Positions 6,408-6,899 of a stretch of DNA of 6,899 nt are shown in pieces. The position numbers and the translations under genes are program-made. Position 1 is the first letter of the stretch. Each line of letters begins with the position of its first letter. The notes under the pieces are model-generated. The model worked only from the letters and a program-made list of their open reading frames with translations, made no database searches and was not told where the DNA came from. The DNA comes from Bacteroidales bacterium (GTDB lineage Bacteria > Bacteroidota > Bacteroidia > Bacteroidales > GCA-2748055), in NCBI GenBank assembly GCA_023135025.1, contig JAGLTY010000118.1, positions 1 through 6,899 on the forward strand, in the 5' to 3' direction.

Positions 6408-6899
6408 ATGCTAACAGTTCATAAGATAGGTGGGACATCCATGTCCAAATTTGAAGATGTGTTGGAGAATATTGTGAAGGGCCAGGCGCCGGAAGGTTTT
6501 TTTTACAACCGGATTTTTGTGGTATCGGCCTACAATAGTGTGACCAACTGGTTGCTGGAACATAAAAAGACAGGGGAGCCCGGTGTGTATGATCTGTTTG
6601 TGAAGAACAAAGATTACCGGCAGGCACTGGAAGGTCTGCTGGTAAAGCTGGTTGCCATTAATCATGGAATGAAGGAGATCGGACTGGATCTGGGGGTGGC
6701 TGATGCATTTATCAGGGAGCGGGTCGACCAGTGTCTGAACTACCTGGTGAGCCTGGGGGAGGTGATGACCTCCGGATATGTAAATAAGCAGAATATTCTG
6801 CTGGCTGCCAGGGAGATCCTGGCATCCATTGGGGAGGCTCATTCGGCATTCAACTCAGTGAATATTCTAAAAAACAATGGAGTAGAATCTATTTTTGTG
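6408..6899 (+). CDS. Aspartate kinase, Ask_Ect-like, N-terminal 164 residues (partial)
   Basis: Aspartate kinase phosphorylates L-aspartate, the first step to lysine, threonine, methionine and, in some bacteria, ectoine. The 164 codons run open to the window edge; full-length relatives are about 450-480 residues, so the catalytic GRGGSD region and the ACT domains are not visible. The amino-acid kinase motif KIGGTSMS is at residues 6-13. FVVSAY at 37-42, LLEHKKTGEPGVY at 49-61, the GEV segment near 117-119 and REILASIGEAHSAFN at 135-149 match what I recall of Ask_Ect, the specialised kinase of ectoine clusters, much more than LysC or ThrA, which start with KFGGTSV/A. The ATG at 6408 is chosen because the ATG at 6401 is out of frame and stops within eight codons. 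No Shine-Dalgarno is visible. An eight-T run at 6497-6504 encodes Gly-Phe-Phe-Tyr and leaves the frame intact. Confidence 0.88.
   Translation, partial: MLTVHKIGGTSMSKFEDVLENIVKGQAPEGFFYNRIFVVSAYNSVTNWLLEHKKTGEPGVYDLFVKNKDYRQALEGLLVKLVAINHGMKEIGLDLGVADAFIRERVDQCLNYLVSLGEVMTSGYVNKQNILLAAREILASIGEAHSAFNSVNILKNNGVESIFV

Noticed and set aside
6401..6424. ATG at 6401 as start of the aspartate kinase gene
   Set aside because: It is out of frame with the kinase and reaches a TAA stop after seven codons; the ATG at 6408 gives the family N-terminus.
6497..6504. Eight-T run in the aspartate kinase gene as a programmed slippage or frameshift site
   Set aside because: The zero frame reads through with family-conserved residues on both sides, so no frameshift is needed; slippage cannot be shown from sequence alone.

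Overview
The window looks like a chromosomal segment of a Bacteroidota organism. The genes lack strong Shine-Dalgarno sequences. Several start regions carry the TAnnTTTG -7 box of Bacteroidota sigma-70 promoters, and the protein content is consistent with this phylum. The order within the phylum cannot be fixed from the sequence; a marine or Marinilabiliales-type lineage is only a guess. Both contig ends cut through genes.

Left half (1-3987, minus strand): a compact branched-chain amino-acid operon read right to left as leuC, leuD, a LeuA-family synthase, leuB, the last running off the left edge. The synthase is the key assignment. Its active-site pocket and its regulatory domain fit an isoleucine-inhibited (R)-citramalate synthase (CimA, Leptospira LeuA1 type) better than a 2-isopropylmalate synthase. 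If so, the operon encodes the pyruvate route to isoleucine: CimA condenses pyruvate with acetyl-CoA, LeuCD isomerises citramalate, and LeuB oxidises it to 2-oxobutyrate. LeuCD and LeuB would also serve leucine synthesis. No classical leuA lies at the head of the operon, so it must be downstream of leuB or elsewhere.

Middle (3988-4147): a 160-base divergent intergenic region with a candidate promoter for leuC on the minus strand and one for the rightward genes on the plus strand.

Right half (4148-6361, plus strand): two tandem, gapless paralogs of 358 residues, about 76% identical by hand count. Each has a signal peptide. Each also has a motif order (RGN/RGK, then NxDYS, HN and PYDFDY) resembling the CotH family of atypical protein kinases. 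The duplicated unit is 1137 bases and includes the promoter. Both -7 boxes sit four bases before ATG, which predicts leaderless transcripts. I regard this pair as the least characterised and most interesting item in the window.

Right edge (6408-6899, plus strand): the first 164 codons of an aspartate kinase whose sequence resembles the specialised Ask_Ect enzymes of ectoine clusters rather than LysC or ThrA. What follows lies outside the window.
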